Positions 11,143 to 19,204 of a stretch of 64,000 bases of DNA are shown one piece after another. The stretch spans positions 2,561,066 through 2,625,065 of the forward strand of contig NZ_NJGY01000001.1 of NCBI RefSeq assembly GCF_002250505.1, read 5' to 3'. The DNA is from Janthinobacterium sp. PC23-8. GTDB lineage: Bacteria; Pseudomonadota; Gammaproteobacteria; Burkholderiales; Burkholderiaceae_D. A program made the position numbers and the translations under genes. Position 1 is the stretch's first letter. Every line of letters starts with the position of its first letter. Below the pieces are notes generated by a model, which was given only the letters and a program-made list of their open reading frames with translations, was not told the DNA's origin and ran no database searches.

Positions 11143-11697
11143 TCAGCTGCACATGCCGTAGGCCTTGCGCTCGTCAAAATAGCGATACGTAAACGTGCGC
11201 ACCGGATAGCGCTTGCCGCCCACCAGCATGTCCGGCATGTTCAAGTCAAACCGCTGCGGCAGCTTGCGCGGCAGCTGCAGGCGCAGGCGCCATTGGGTGG
11301 CCTTGCTGTTGCCCACCGCCGAGAACATGATGGGCAACTGCTCGATCACGTCGACGATTTCCGCCTTCTGGTCCAGCCCGCGCTGGTAGATGGTGGTCAC
11401 CGTGGCATTCGCAAATGGCGGCTTTTTCGGCTCTTCCAGCAGGAACGACAGCCTTGTAAAACTGGCTTGCGTGCCGACCGGCAAAGTAAAAATCAGTGCC
11501 AGTTCGGTGCCGCCGTCTTTCAGGGTGGTCGGCGGTGTGGCGTAGGCGGTAATGCCGCGCGGCAGCTCGAAGCGCGAGCCGTCCGTCCACGTCTTGCAGT
11601 CCGGCGTGGTGGCCTGGTACAGGCTGGGCGCCGTATAGTCGTCGCAGGCGGACACCAGCAGCAGAAAGGGCAAGGCAAGCAGGGCGGAACGGCGCAT
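11143..11697 (-). CDS. Hypothetical lipoprotein
   Basis: Protein of 184 residues that starts at ATG 11697 with a lipoprotein signal (MRRSALLALPFLLLVSAC; lipobox VSAC with the modified cysteine at residue 18). A longer frame upstream lacks a credible start. The mature part has a predicted beta-rich look and no recognised domain. It lies 65 bp after speD on the same strand, so it may be the last gene of the polyamine/membrane operon, but it could also be separate. It would be anchored in the envelope by its lipid. Confidence 0.65.
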   Translation of the reverse strand: MRRSALLALPFLLLVSACDDYTAPSLYQATTPDCKTWTDGSRFELPRGITAYATPPTTLKDGGTELALIFTLPVGTQASFTRLSFLLEEPKKPPFANATVTTIYQRGLDQKAEIVDVIEQLPIMFSAVGNSKATQWRLRLQLPRKLPQRFDLNMPDMLVGGKRYPVRTFTYRYFDERKAYGMCS

Positions 11698-11762
11698 GGG
11701 GATCAACAAGTAGGGAAGCGAGCCGACAGTGTAAGCGATCGCCTGGCAATCGGCCAACCGGT

Positions 11763-12134
11763 TCAGGCCTGCCCTGGCGGCGCGCGGCGCGCCGTCTGCA
11801 GCGTCGAGTATCGCGCTTTCAACTCGGTGCTGATGATATCGAGCGCCAGCTGTGGGCGTGCCGTGCCGCACATAAAGATATCGACGGCGGCAAAGCCCGC
11901 TTCAGGCCAGGTATGGATCGAGATATGCGACTCGGCCAGCAGCAGCACGCCCGTCACGCCCGCTTCCTGGCCAAAGCTGTGGAAGTGGCCGTGCAATACC
12001 TGCGCGCCGGCTTCGATGGCGGCCTGGCGCAGCAGCGCCTCCAGTGCCGCGCAGTCGCGCAAGGAGGCCGCAGCGACGCCGGACAGATCGGCCAGCAGAT
12101 GGGTGCCGTGTGGCAGGTAAGGGAGAGACGTCAT
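11763..12134 (-). CDS. speD: S-adenosylmethionine decarboxylase proenzyme
   Basis: Short prokaryotic SpeD (123 residues), a pyruvoyl-dependent enzyme that makes decarboxylated AdoMet, the aminopropyl donor for spermidine. The self-processing site is in LAESHISIHTWPE: E68-S69 cleavage, catalytic H74 and C89 keep the spacing of the Thermotoga enzyme (S63, H68, C83). ATG 12134 is chosen; a GTG six bases earlier would overlap the previous gene. It lies in a minus-strand run with DUF350, SPFH and DUF4178 genes, and a spermidine synthase lies divergently, so donor and transferase are encoded within one locus. Confidence 0.93.
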   Translation of the reverse strand: MTSLPYLPHGTHLLADLSGVAAASLRDCAALEALLRQAAIEAGAQVLHGHFHSFGQEAGVTGVLLLAESHISIHTWPEAGFAAVDIFMCGTARPQLALDIISTELKARYSTLQTARRAPPGQA

Positions 12135-12136
12135 GC

Positions 12137-12364
12137 TCACTTGTGGCGGCCGCCGCCGGAGGAGCCGCTGTTATAGCTGCTGCCGCCACTGGAGCCGCTA
12201 CCGTAGCTGCCGCCACCGCCACCGGTGCGCGAACTCCAGCTGCTGCCGGTGCTGGCCGCAGTGGTGCCGGCGCCGCCGCTGCCGGCCACCTTGAACATGC
12301 GCACCCAGTTGGCGGCCGTGACGGAGAAGGTCACCATCAGTGCGTAGATCACGTATTTGCTCAT
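12137..12364 (-). CDS. Mini membrane protein with Gly/Ser-rich tail
   Basis: Protein of 75 residues. One membrane helix (about residues 3-20, KYVIYALMVTFSVTAANW) is followed by a low-complexity tail of glycine, serine and tyrosine (GGGGGSYGSGSSGGSSYNSG) ending GGGRHK. Its ATG overlaps the DUF4178 stop (TAATG), and its stop is three bases from the speD start, so it is embedded in the operon and probably translationally coupled. The family was not recognised, but the tight packing argues for a real gene. It may anchor or cluster other proteins at the membrane; that is inference. Confidence 0.7.
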   Translation of the reverse strand: MSKYVIYALMVTFSVTAANWVRMFKVAGSGGAGTTAASTGSSWSSRTGGGGGSYGSGSSGGSSYNSGSSGGGRHK

Positions 12365-13821
12365 TATGGGGTCTTGTTCTTGTCGAGGAAAACGGCGGGC
12401 ACGAACAGCGCCAGGCAGCCCAGCAGGCTCCAAATCAGGGTGCTGGAAAACGAGATGAACATCGGGATCGCATTCAATACCAGCGTGATGATGATGAAGA
12501 TTTTGGCCGCGCCGCGGTGGCTCATCTTGCTGTTCGAAGACGGCATGCTGCCGTGAAAAGCGGCGCCGAACCAGGCGCTCATCTGGTCGTAGGCGACCGG
12601 CACCGAGCGTGACCAGGTCATCTCTTCGCTGCTCAGTTCGGCCGCCAGTCTGGTTTGCCCCTGTTCGAATTCATAAACATGGGTGGTGTCGCCAACCGCC
12701 ACCTTCCAGTTGAAGGCGCCGGCCGCATACGTCACTTGCGAGCCGTAGTCATACAGCCTGGTGTAGGTGGTGTCGTCGAGCGTGCATTTTTCGGCTTCCA
12801 GCGAGGCCCAGCTGGGCCAGTTCGGCAGCACGTTGGCGCGCGACCAGCCGTCGTCGGTTTCCACCAGCCAGAAAAAGCCGGCGATGGCGTTGTACAGCAG
12901 GTATTCGTTCCACGCGCTGCCTTCGTCGTCGGCGCGGCGCATCATGCCGATCACGGTAAAGTCGGCATTGTTGATTTTCGCGCTGGCGCCCAGCTCCAGC
13001 GTGATGTCGGCTTCGTCTTCCACTTGCCGGCCCTTGGCCAGCACCTGCGCCTCGGGGCCGCTGGCGTCGAGCTGGGCATGGCAGGACGGGCAGACCAGCT
13101 GCGCGGCGGCGCCCGGCACATACTGGATGCCGCTGCCGCAGGCAGGGCAGTCGAGCGCATCGAGCTTGCCGCGGTATTTGCCGGCGGTGCGTGCGATCGC
13201 GTCCGTGTCGCGCAGCAGCTGGCACTGCATGCCATCGAGGGTGACGGCCACGCCCTGGTACAGCACCGGCTGCGGGCCATCCGTATAGTCGAGCGTGGCG
13301 AAGCTGGCGTAGTTGCGCAAATCGGCCACCTGGATGCGCCAGCCGCTGCCGACCTTGAACGGCAGCTCGCCCTGGCCGGCGATGCACTCGCCGCTGCGCA
13401 CTTCGGCCGCCGTATAGGGTTCGCCATTGATGGTGTAGCGCTGGCCCGGGCGCAGTTCGGCAAAGGCAGGCAGGGTGCCGCTGGCCTTGCGCTCGCGCGT
13501 GAGCGTGTACAGGCCGGACGAGTCGCCCAGCCACGCCGTGCTGGCGTCATCGAACAGCACATACCACTCGTTCCAGGTGCCGGCCGCGTAGCGCTGCTGG
13601 ATGCGCCCGACGACCGTGAAATTGACGCCTTCGTGCACGCCTGCCGTGCCAACCTGGATCGGTGAATAATCTTCCAGCACGGCCGACATCTTGCCGATAT
13701 CGCGCACCGCGTCGGCATCCTTGATGATGGTGCTGTGGCAGTACTCGCACACGGCCAGCACGGAAGCGTGCGAGCGGAAGTGGACTTCCGCGCCGCAGCT
13801 GGGACAGGAAACAGTTTGCAT
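12364..13821 (-). CDS. DUF4178 protein with zinc ribbons
   Basis: Protein of 485 residues. It has two zinc-ribbon-like units: C6-C9/C25-C28 (SCPSCGAEV and CEYC) and a second near the middle (DCPACGSG and CPSCHAQLD). Each is followed by a beta-rich DUF4178 module containing the repeated pattern FTVxGxxx and WNEYxLxx. The C-terminus has two hydrophobic helices (IFIIITLVLNAIPMFISF and LIWSLLGCLALFVPAVFL). ATG 13821 is preferred to a TTG at 13839. DUF4178 genes are known to sit with PspA/SPFH, DUF350 and polyamine genes in envelope-stress-type loci. The molecular function is unknown. Confidence 0.85.
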   Translation of the reverse strand: MQTVSCPSCGAEVHFRSHASVLAVCEYCHSTIIKDADAVRDIGKMSAVLEDYSPIQVGTAGVHEGVNFTVVGRIQQRYAAGTWNEWYVLFDDASTAWLGDSSGLYTLTRERKASGTLPAFAELRPGQRYTINGEPYTAAEVRSGECIAGQGELPFKVGSGWRIQVADLRNYASFATLDYTDGPQPVLYQGVAVTLDGMQCQLLRDTDAIARTAGKYRGKLDALDCPACGSGIQYVPGAAAQLVCPSCHAQLDASGPEAQVLAKGRQVEDEADITLELGASAKINNADFTVIGMMRRADDEGSAWNEYLLYNAIAGFFWLVETDDGWSRANVLPNWPSWASLEAEKCTLDDTTYTRLYDYGSQVTYAAGAFNWKVAVGDTTHVYEFEQGQTRLAAELSSEEMTWSRSVPVAYDQMSAWFGAAFHGSMPSSNSKMSHRGAAKIFIIITLVLNAIPMFISFSSTLIWSLLGCLALFVPAVFLDKNKTP

Positions 13822-13842
13822 GCGGTCGTATTTCGCCAATAT

Positions 13843-14880
13843 TTAGCCGATCAGTTTTTTCAGCAGTTCGGCCTTCGCGCCGTCGTAGTCGGCCGCCGAA
13901 ATCAGTCCCTTGTCGAGCAGGCCCTTGAGTTTTTCCAGGCGCGCCTCGATCGGTTCTTCGGCAGGCGCGGCCGGTGCCGGTGCCGGCGCTGGTGCAGGTT
14001 GTTGCAACGCGCTTGCCATGCCCTGCGCCATCACCTGGCCAATCGACAGTCCTGCCCCCAGGCCCGCGCCGACGCCGGCCAGCCCGCCTTCGTTCTGCGC
14101 CGCCAGCGGGATCGCGTTGGCCACCTGGAACCTGGTAAAGCCGCTCATCTTGTCGGCGCCCAGGCTGCCCTTCATGCCGGCCGAGATGCGCTCGTCGAGC
14201 GCCGACTGCAATTCTTCGGGCAGGCTGATGCTGGCTACATTGAATTCATCGAGGCCCACGCCGTAGCGGATAAAAGCCTGCGCCAGGCCGTCCTTGACCT
14301 GCTGCGCCATCAGCGCCTGGTTGGCCGCCATGTCGAGGAAGGGCACGTTGGCGCCGCCCAGCGAGCTGGCCATGCTGGCCATCAGAATGCCGCGCAATTG
14401 ATCTTCCACTTCGTCCCGCGTGTAGACGTCGCGCGTGCCGCTAATTTCGGTAAAGAAGGTGCGCGCGTCGGCGATGCGGTACGAGTACATGCCGAAGGCG
14501 CGTACGCGGATCATGTCGAAGTCCTTGTCGCGGATCGTGATCGGCTGCGGCGTGCCCCATTTGCGGCCCGTCTGCACGCGGGTGCTGAAGTAATACACGT
14601 CGGACTTGAAGGGCGAATCGAACAGCTTGTCCCAGTTTTTCAGGTTGGTCAGCAGGGGCAATGTTTGCGTGGTCAGCTTGTGCGTGCCGGGGCCGAATAC
14701 GTCGGCGATCTTGCCTTCATTGACGAACACGGCCACCTGCGACTCGCGCACGTTCAAGATGGCGCCATTCTGGATCTCGAAATCCTGCATCGGAAAGCGC
14801 CAGGCCAGCACGCCTTCCTTCTCTTCGTTCCACTGCAGTACATCGATAAACTGCTTCTTGATAAAGCTGCCGAGGCTCAT
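13843..14880 (-). CDS. SPFH (band 7) domain protein with SHOCT tail
   Basis: Protein of 345 residues resembling the YdjI/virion-core-like SPFH group. The N-terminus is MSLGSFIKKQFIDVLQW; the SPFH core covers about residues 30-240 (FGPGTHKLTTQTLP, RAFGMYSYRIADARTFF). A glycine-rich stretch (GAGLGAGLSIGQVMAQGMA) and a proline/alanine linker lead to a C-terminal SHOCT motif (EARLEKLKGLLDKGLISAADYDGAKAELLKKL, shown here only as a position at about 313-345). It is likely a membrane-associated oligomeric scaffold. It is tightly packed between DUF350 and DUF4178 in the operon. Confidence 0.85.
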   Translation of the reverse strand: MSLGSFIKKQFIDVLQWNEEKEGVLAWRFPMQDFEIQNGAILNVRESQVAVFVNEGKIADVFGPGTHKLTTQTLPLLTNLKNWDKLFDSPFKSDVYYFSTRVQTGRKWGTPQPITIRDKDFDMIRVRAFGMYSYRIADARTFFTEISGTRDVYTRDEVEDQLRGILMASMASSLGGANVPFLDMAANQALMAQQVKDGLAQAFIRYGVGLDEFNVASISLPEELQSALDERISAGMKGSLGADKMSGFTRFQVANAIPLAAQNEGGLAGVGAGLGAGLSIGQVMAQGMASALQQPAPAPAPAPAAPAEEPIEARLEKLKGLLDKGLISAADYDGAKAELLKKLIG

Positions 14881-14910
14881 GATGGTGTCCTTGCGAAGGT
14901 GAATACGGGG

Positions 14911-15297
14911 TCAGGAAATGCAGGCGGCATTGATGGCACCGATCGCCAGCGCGATGGCGCCGAGCAGGCCGCCAAAGGCGGTGTTGTTCGATTCGATCTG
15001 GTCCTTCGACATGCGCAGCAGCCGCGTGGTGACCAGGTAGGCCAGCAGCTGCACCACCATCGCGCCAAAGGCCCAGGCGAAGAACTGCTGGTAGTTCGCC
15101 GTGTGCATCAGCGACGAGGCGATGGTGGCCGAAAAACCGAGCAGGGCGCCGCCCAGCGACAGCGCCGCCGCCTGATTCCCCTGGCGTATCAGCAGCACCT
15201 CGTTATAGGGCGTGACGCGCGTGTAGATGACAAAAAAAGCCATCAGCAGCACGGCGGCCAGTAAAAGGTGGAGCAGATAGTTTAGGATGTCGGGCAC
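14911..15297 (-). CDS. DUF350 (YjfL-like) inner-membrane protein
   Basis: Protein of 128 residues with four membrane helices at about residues 5-25, 47-65, 72-92 and 106-126. The conserved pattern GNQAAALSLGGALLGFSATIASS and the second half NNTAFGGLLGAIALAIGAINAACIS form the duplicated DUF350 unit. It is the first gene of the minus-strand operon, with the divergent spermidine synthase start only 58 bp away, so both directions probably share a control region. The family is linked to PspA-like and polyamine loci (yjfIJKLMC in E. coli); its transport or structural role is unknown. Confidence 0.85.
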   Translation of the reverse strand: MPDILNYLLHLLLAAVLLMAFFVIYTRVTPYNEVLLIRQGNQAAALSLGGALLGFSATIASSLMHTANYQQFFAWAFGAMVVQLLAYLVTTRLLRMSKDQIESNNTAFGGLLGAIALAIGAINAACIS

Positions 15298-15355
15298 GGC
15301 ATTCCTCGATTGAGCATTTGATAACGTGCAAGCATATTAGAACAAAACCAGCCCA

Positions 15356-16867
15356 ATGAACAAAAAGATTCTGATTTTATCGGTGTTCGTGGTCGCCTCC
15401 TGCGGCCTGGCGTATGAGCTGATCGCCGGCGCCATGTCCAGTTATTTGCTGGGCGACTCCATCCTGCAGTTTTCCACGATTATCGGCTGCTACCTGTTTG
15501 CCATGGGGGTAGGCGCTCACTTTTCAAAGTACGTGAAAGACGGCGACGTGCTGTCGCGCTTTGTCGATATCGAACTGGCCGTCGGCCTGATCGGCGGGCT
15601 GTCGGCGGCGCTCCTGTTCATGACCTTTTCGTGGATGGCCGCGCCGTTTCGTATGCTTTTGTATGTGATGGTGTTCCTGATCGGCGCACTGGTGGGCATG
15701 GAGGTGCCGCTGGTAATGCGCGCGCTGAACACGCGGCAAACCGAATTTTCGGAACTGGTCAGCCGCGTGCTGACGTTTGACTATCTGGGTGCGCTGGCCG
15801 TCTCGCTGCTGTTCCCGCTGGTGCTGTCGCCCTACCTGGGCCTGGTACGCACGGGCTTTTTGTTCGGCATGCTCAATGTGGCCGTCGGCCTGTGGAGCAT
15901 TTATGTGTTTCGCGCCGAGCTGAAAAACATGAGCGGCCAATTCCTGCGTGCCTGCGCCGTGCTGCTGCTGCTGGTGACCGGCTTTGCCATGTCCGACCGC
16001 ATGGTGGAGTGGGGCGAGCATGGCCTGTTCGGCGACCAGATCGTCTATTCCACCACCACGCCCTACCAGCGCCTGGTGATCACGCGCTGGAAGGACGACA
16101 CGCGCCTGTACATCAACGGCAACCTGCAGTTCTCCTCGCGCGACGAATACCGCTACCACGAAGCGCTGGTGCATCCGGTACTGGAAGCCTTGCCCTGGGC
16201 GCGCCGCGTGCTGGTGCTTGGCGGAGGCGACGGCCTGGCGCTGCGCGAGATCCTGCGCTACCCGCATATCGAACACGTTACCGTGGTCGACCTGGACCCG
16301 GCCATGACGGGCGCGTTTACCACCCGCCCTGAACTGGCCGCATTGAATCACAAATCGTTCTCGGACAAGCGCGTCACCGTCATCAACGCCGACGCCGCCG
16401 TCTGGCTGCGCAATAATCAGGATATGTTCGACGCGGCCATCGTCGACTTCCCCGATCCCTCCAGCTTCGCGCTCGGCAAGCTGTATTCGGTGCCGTTCTA
16501 CGACCTGGTGAAAAAACACCTGGCGGCCAAGGGCCTGATGGTGGTGCAATCGACTTCGCCCTTCTTTGCGCCGCACGCCTACTGGACCATCGACGCCACC
16601 TTGCGCGAAGTGGGCATGCGCACCTGGCCGTATCACGCCTACGTGCCCTCGTTCGGCGAATGGGGTTTTATCCTCGCCTCGCCCCAGCTTGACTACACAC
16701 CGCCCACCCGCTACCGCCTGCCGATGCGCTATTTGAATGCCGACACCACGCGCGAAATGTTCATCTTCCCGCCCGACATGCAGCGCTTGCCGATGGCGCC
16801 GAACCGTCTGAATACCCAATCGCTGGTGCATGAATTCGAGCAGGACTGGAATCGGGTGATACGCTGA
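15356..16867 (+). CDS. speE: Membrane-anchored spermidine synthase (polyamine aminopropyltransferase)
   Basis: Protein of 503 residues. The N-terminal half (to about residue 215) has around seven membrane helices, the fused integral membrane domain found in a subset of SpeE proteins. The C-terminal catalytic domain has the dcAdoMet-binding loop VLGGGDGLALREI, the acidic strand VTVVDLDP, and the catalytic region AAIVDFPDPSSFALGKLYS. It transfers an aminopropyl group from decarboxylated AdoMet to putrescine or a related amine. It is divergent from the DUF350-speD operon and its stop overlaps the start of the next gene (TGATG). Confidence 0.9.
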   Translation: MNKKILILSVFVVASCGLAYELIAGAMSSYLLGDSILQFSTIIGCYLFAMGVGAHFSKYVKDGDVLSRFVDIELAVGLIGGLSAALLFMTFSWMAAPFRMLLYVMVFLIGALVGMEVPLVMRALNTRQTEFSELVSRVLTFDYLGALAVSLLFPLVLSPYLGLVRTGFLFGMLNVAVGLWSIYVFRAELKNMSGQFLRACAVLLLLVTGFAMSDRMVEWGEHGLFGDQIVYSTTTPYQRLVITRWKDDTRLYINGNLQFSSRDEYRYHEALVHPVLEALPWARRVLVLGGGDGLALREILRYPHIEHVTVVDLDPAMTGAFTTRPELAALNHKSFSDKRVTVINADAAVWLRNNQDMFDAAIVDFPDPSSFALGKLYSVPFYDLVKKHLAAKGLMVVQSTSPFFAPHAYWTIDATLREVGMRTWPYHAYVPSFGEWGFILASPQLDYTPPTRYRLPMRYLNADTTREMFIFPPDMQRLPMAPNRLNTQSLVHEFEQDWNRVIR

Positions 16868-18498
16868 TGCGGCGCCGTTCCTTCATGCTGTGGGCTGCCG
16901 GCGGCACGGCGGCGCTGGCCGCTGGCGCCGGCAGCATTGCGGCGTATTTGCGCTGGCAGGAGATCACGCCGAAAGTGCTGTATCCGGGCCGGGCCGAAGG
17001 TCATTATTTGCGTAACGTTCTGCGCGAGCGCAAGGCGCTGCCACCGCCGTCGCGCACCCTCACCACCGACGTGGCCATACTTGGCTCCGGTATTGCCGGC
17101 CTGACTGCTGCCTGGCGGCTCAACAAACTCGGTCACAAAGACTTCCTGATGGTCGACGGCCCGCAGCCCTATGGCAATGCGGCCGGTGGCCATTTCGGCG
17201 ACCTGGCCTATCCCACCGGTGGCCACTACCTGCCTTTGCCTTCGCCCGAATCGACCCATGTGCGCGAGATACTGTTCGACCTGGGCATTATTCAGCGCGA
17301 CCCGATGGCAGAAAAACCGACCTACGACGAGCGCTATATCCTGCACGCGCCGGAAGAGCGGCTGCTGTTCAACGGCCACTGGCAGGACGGCTTTATTCCC
17401 GTCGAAGGCGTGTCGCCTGAAGAGCTGGTGCAGCACCGGCGCTTCTTTGCACAGGTGGCGCAGCTGCGCCAGGCGCGCGGCAACGACGGCAAGCGCGTGT
17501 TCGTGTTCCCGACCGTGGCCTCCTCGCAGGACCCGGCCTGGCAGGCGCTCGACACCATCACGCTCAAAACCTGGATGGAGCAGCGCGGCTATACCTCGCC
17601 TACCCTGCACTGGTACCTGAACTATTGCTGCCGCGACGACTACGGCACGCGCTACGACCAGGTCTCGGCCTGGGCCGGCCTGCATTACTATTGCAGCCGC
17701 TGGGGCCAGGCCGCCAACGCGGGCAATGGCGCCTGGCTGACCTGGCCCGGCGGCATGCAGCCGGTCGCCACCGCGCTGGAGCAGGCGTCGAAAGTAGCAC
17801 GCCACGCCGGCACGGTAGTGTCGCTGACCACCACGGCGACCGGCGTCGAAGCGCTGTGCATGGAGCTGGTCGACGGCCAGCCGCGCACTTATCTCGTCCG
17901 TGCCCGCAAGGCCATCTGCGCCATGCCTCTGTATGTGGCGGCGCGCGTGGTGAAAGACATCGCCAGCTACGGCTTTGACATCAAACGCCATACACCCGCC
18001 TATGCGCCATGGATGGTGGCGAACTTTCTGTTGAAACGTTTTCCCGATGAATTGCCGCATGCGCCGCTGTGCTGGGACAACGTGGTGTACCAGGAGCCGG
18101 GCCTGGGCTACGTGGTCTCCACCCACCAGGATATCCGCGTGCGCCCGCCCGAGCAAACCGTCTTCAGCGCCTACGTCGCGCTGTCCGACCGCACGCCGGA
18201 ACAGGCGCGCAAGTGGCTCGATACGGCCCCCCCCGAGGAACTGCTGGCGCTGGCCAGCGTCGACCTGAAAACGGCGTATGGCCGCGACTTTGCCAGCTGC
18301 GTCGAACGCGTCGACATCACCGTGCGCGGCCACGCCATGGCCGCGCCCTTGCCCGGCTTTCGCAGCAATGCGGGCTTGAAGGCACTGCGCGAACATGACG
18401 GCGCCATCCTGTTCGCGCATGCGGACTTGTCGGGCTTTTCCGTGTTCGAGGAGGCGGCTTGGTGGGGGGACAGGGCGGCGCGGCTGGCGGCAGTATAA
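16867..18498 (+). CDS. Tat-type FAD-dependent oxidoreductase (amine-oxidase-like)
   Basis: Protein of 543 residues. The N-terminus MRRRSFMLWAAGG carries a twin-arginine motif followed by a hydrophobic stretch, so it is likely exported folded or membrane-anchored. The dinucleotide-binding fold GSGIAGLTAAWRLNKLG is at about residues 75-91, followed by an acidic strand (LMVDG). The C-terminus (ILFAHADLSGFSVFEEAAWWG) is the second FAD-contact region of the NAD(P)-binding/amine oxidoreductase group. The start codon overlaps the spermidine synthase stop. Oxidation of a polyamine or a conjugate is a reasonable guess from context, not shown by sequence. Confidence 0.8.
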   Translation: MRRRSFMLWAAGGTAALAAGAGSIAAYLRWQEITPKVLYPGRAEGHYLRNVLRERKALPPPSRTLTTDVAILGSGIAGLTAAWRLNKLGHKDFLMVDGPQPYGNAAGGHFGDLAYPTGGHYLPLPSPESTHVREILFDLGIIQRDPMAEKPTYDERYILHAPEERLLFNGHWQDGFIPVEGVSPEELVQHRRFFAQVAQLRQARGNDGKRVFVFPTVASSQDPAWQALDTITLKTWMEQRGYTSPTLHWYLNYCCRDDYGTRYDQVSAWAGLHYYCSRWGQAANAGNGAWLTWPGGMQPVATALEQASKVARHAGTVVSLTTTATGVEALCMELVDGQPRTYLVRARKAICAMPLYVAARVVKDIASYGFDIKRHTPAYAPWMVANFLLKRFPDELPHAPLCWDNVVYQEPGLGYVVSTHQDIRVRPPEQTVFSAYVALSDRTPEQARKWLDTAPPEELLALASVDLKTAYGRDFASCVERVDITVRGHAMAAPLPGFRSNAGLKALREHDGAILFAHADLSGFSVFEEAAWWGDRAARLAAV

Positions 18499-18598
18499 AT
18501 GTTGGTTTTGACCAGATCGATAAATTGAACTCTTTCGACCTCAAGCGCGCCGTTTTTACAAACCTTTCCAAAATGCAATAAAAATGGTCTATAAATTA

Positions 18599-18627
18599 TT
18601 GACAGTGAAAGTCTTCGGATATAAATT
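18599..18627 (+). promoter_or_regulatory. Putative sigma70 promoter in AT-rich island
   Basis: A perfect TTGACA (18599-18604) is followed, 15-17 bp later, by TATAAATT (18620-18627). It lies about 100 bp upstream of the small membrane-protein gene in very AT-rich DNA, where chance matches to -10 boxes are common. Confidence 0.45.
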
Positions 18628-18723
18628 ATAAGAATAAATTTTTAAAAAATTTAGTATTTTCGAAGAAATTTATTTTGGTAATTTTTTATTTGATCAAGGC
18701 GGTATTTCAATTCTGGATATTAT

Positions 18724-19023
18724 GTGAAAACTCAGTCTGTTGAAAAATTAAACTCGCAATATAAAGTCTTTGCAATTGTCATTTTGCCGCTTTCATACAT
18801 GATGTTGCCGCTTATTTTTGGAGACAAGATAACAATCTCGCCTTTCGTATTATTTATCGTCGCCATTTTGCCGAACGTATTTTGGTTTCGGTTTTTCAAA
18901 ATCGATTTCGGAGTGCAATCAGTTGTAACTTTCAGAGGGCTCGTATTACGTACTTTTGCCTCTGCAGCAGCAGCCCTTCTGATCGTGATAATTTACCGTG
19001 TGGCGTACAACATCGGTAGTTAA
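18724..19023 (+). CDS. Hypothetical small membrane protein
   Basis: Frame of 99 residues with a GTG start at 18724. There are three likely membrane helices: about 15-33 (VFAIVILPLSYMMLPLIFG), 38-58 (ISPFVLFIVAILPNVFWFRF) and 77-95. Its base composition is clearly more AT-rich than the genes on either side, and no good Shine-Dalgarno was seen. No family was recognised. It sits 60 bp before the left end of a dead insertion sequence, so it is likely part of the transferred patch at 18.5-21.4 kb. Confidence 0.5.
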   Translation: MKTQSVEKLNSQYKVFAIVILPLSYMMLPLIFGDKITISPFVLFIVAILPNVFWFRFFKIDFGVQSVVTFRGLVLRTFASAAAALLIVIIYRVAYNIGS

Positions 19024-19204
19024 TGTATTTTTGATAGTTTTTAGTTATTTAATAAGATATTTGAGTCAACGATCAGTATCATGAGGCTCTTGCAAAACTA
19101 GCGGAACGGATGGAAAGTGCTTGGCAGCGCAAGCGAAAAGGTGGGAGTGGGCGCCCATTTCTGGCATGATTTAGTTTCTGACGCTTAATCAAAACGCCCA
19201 CACT

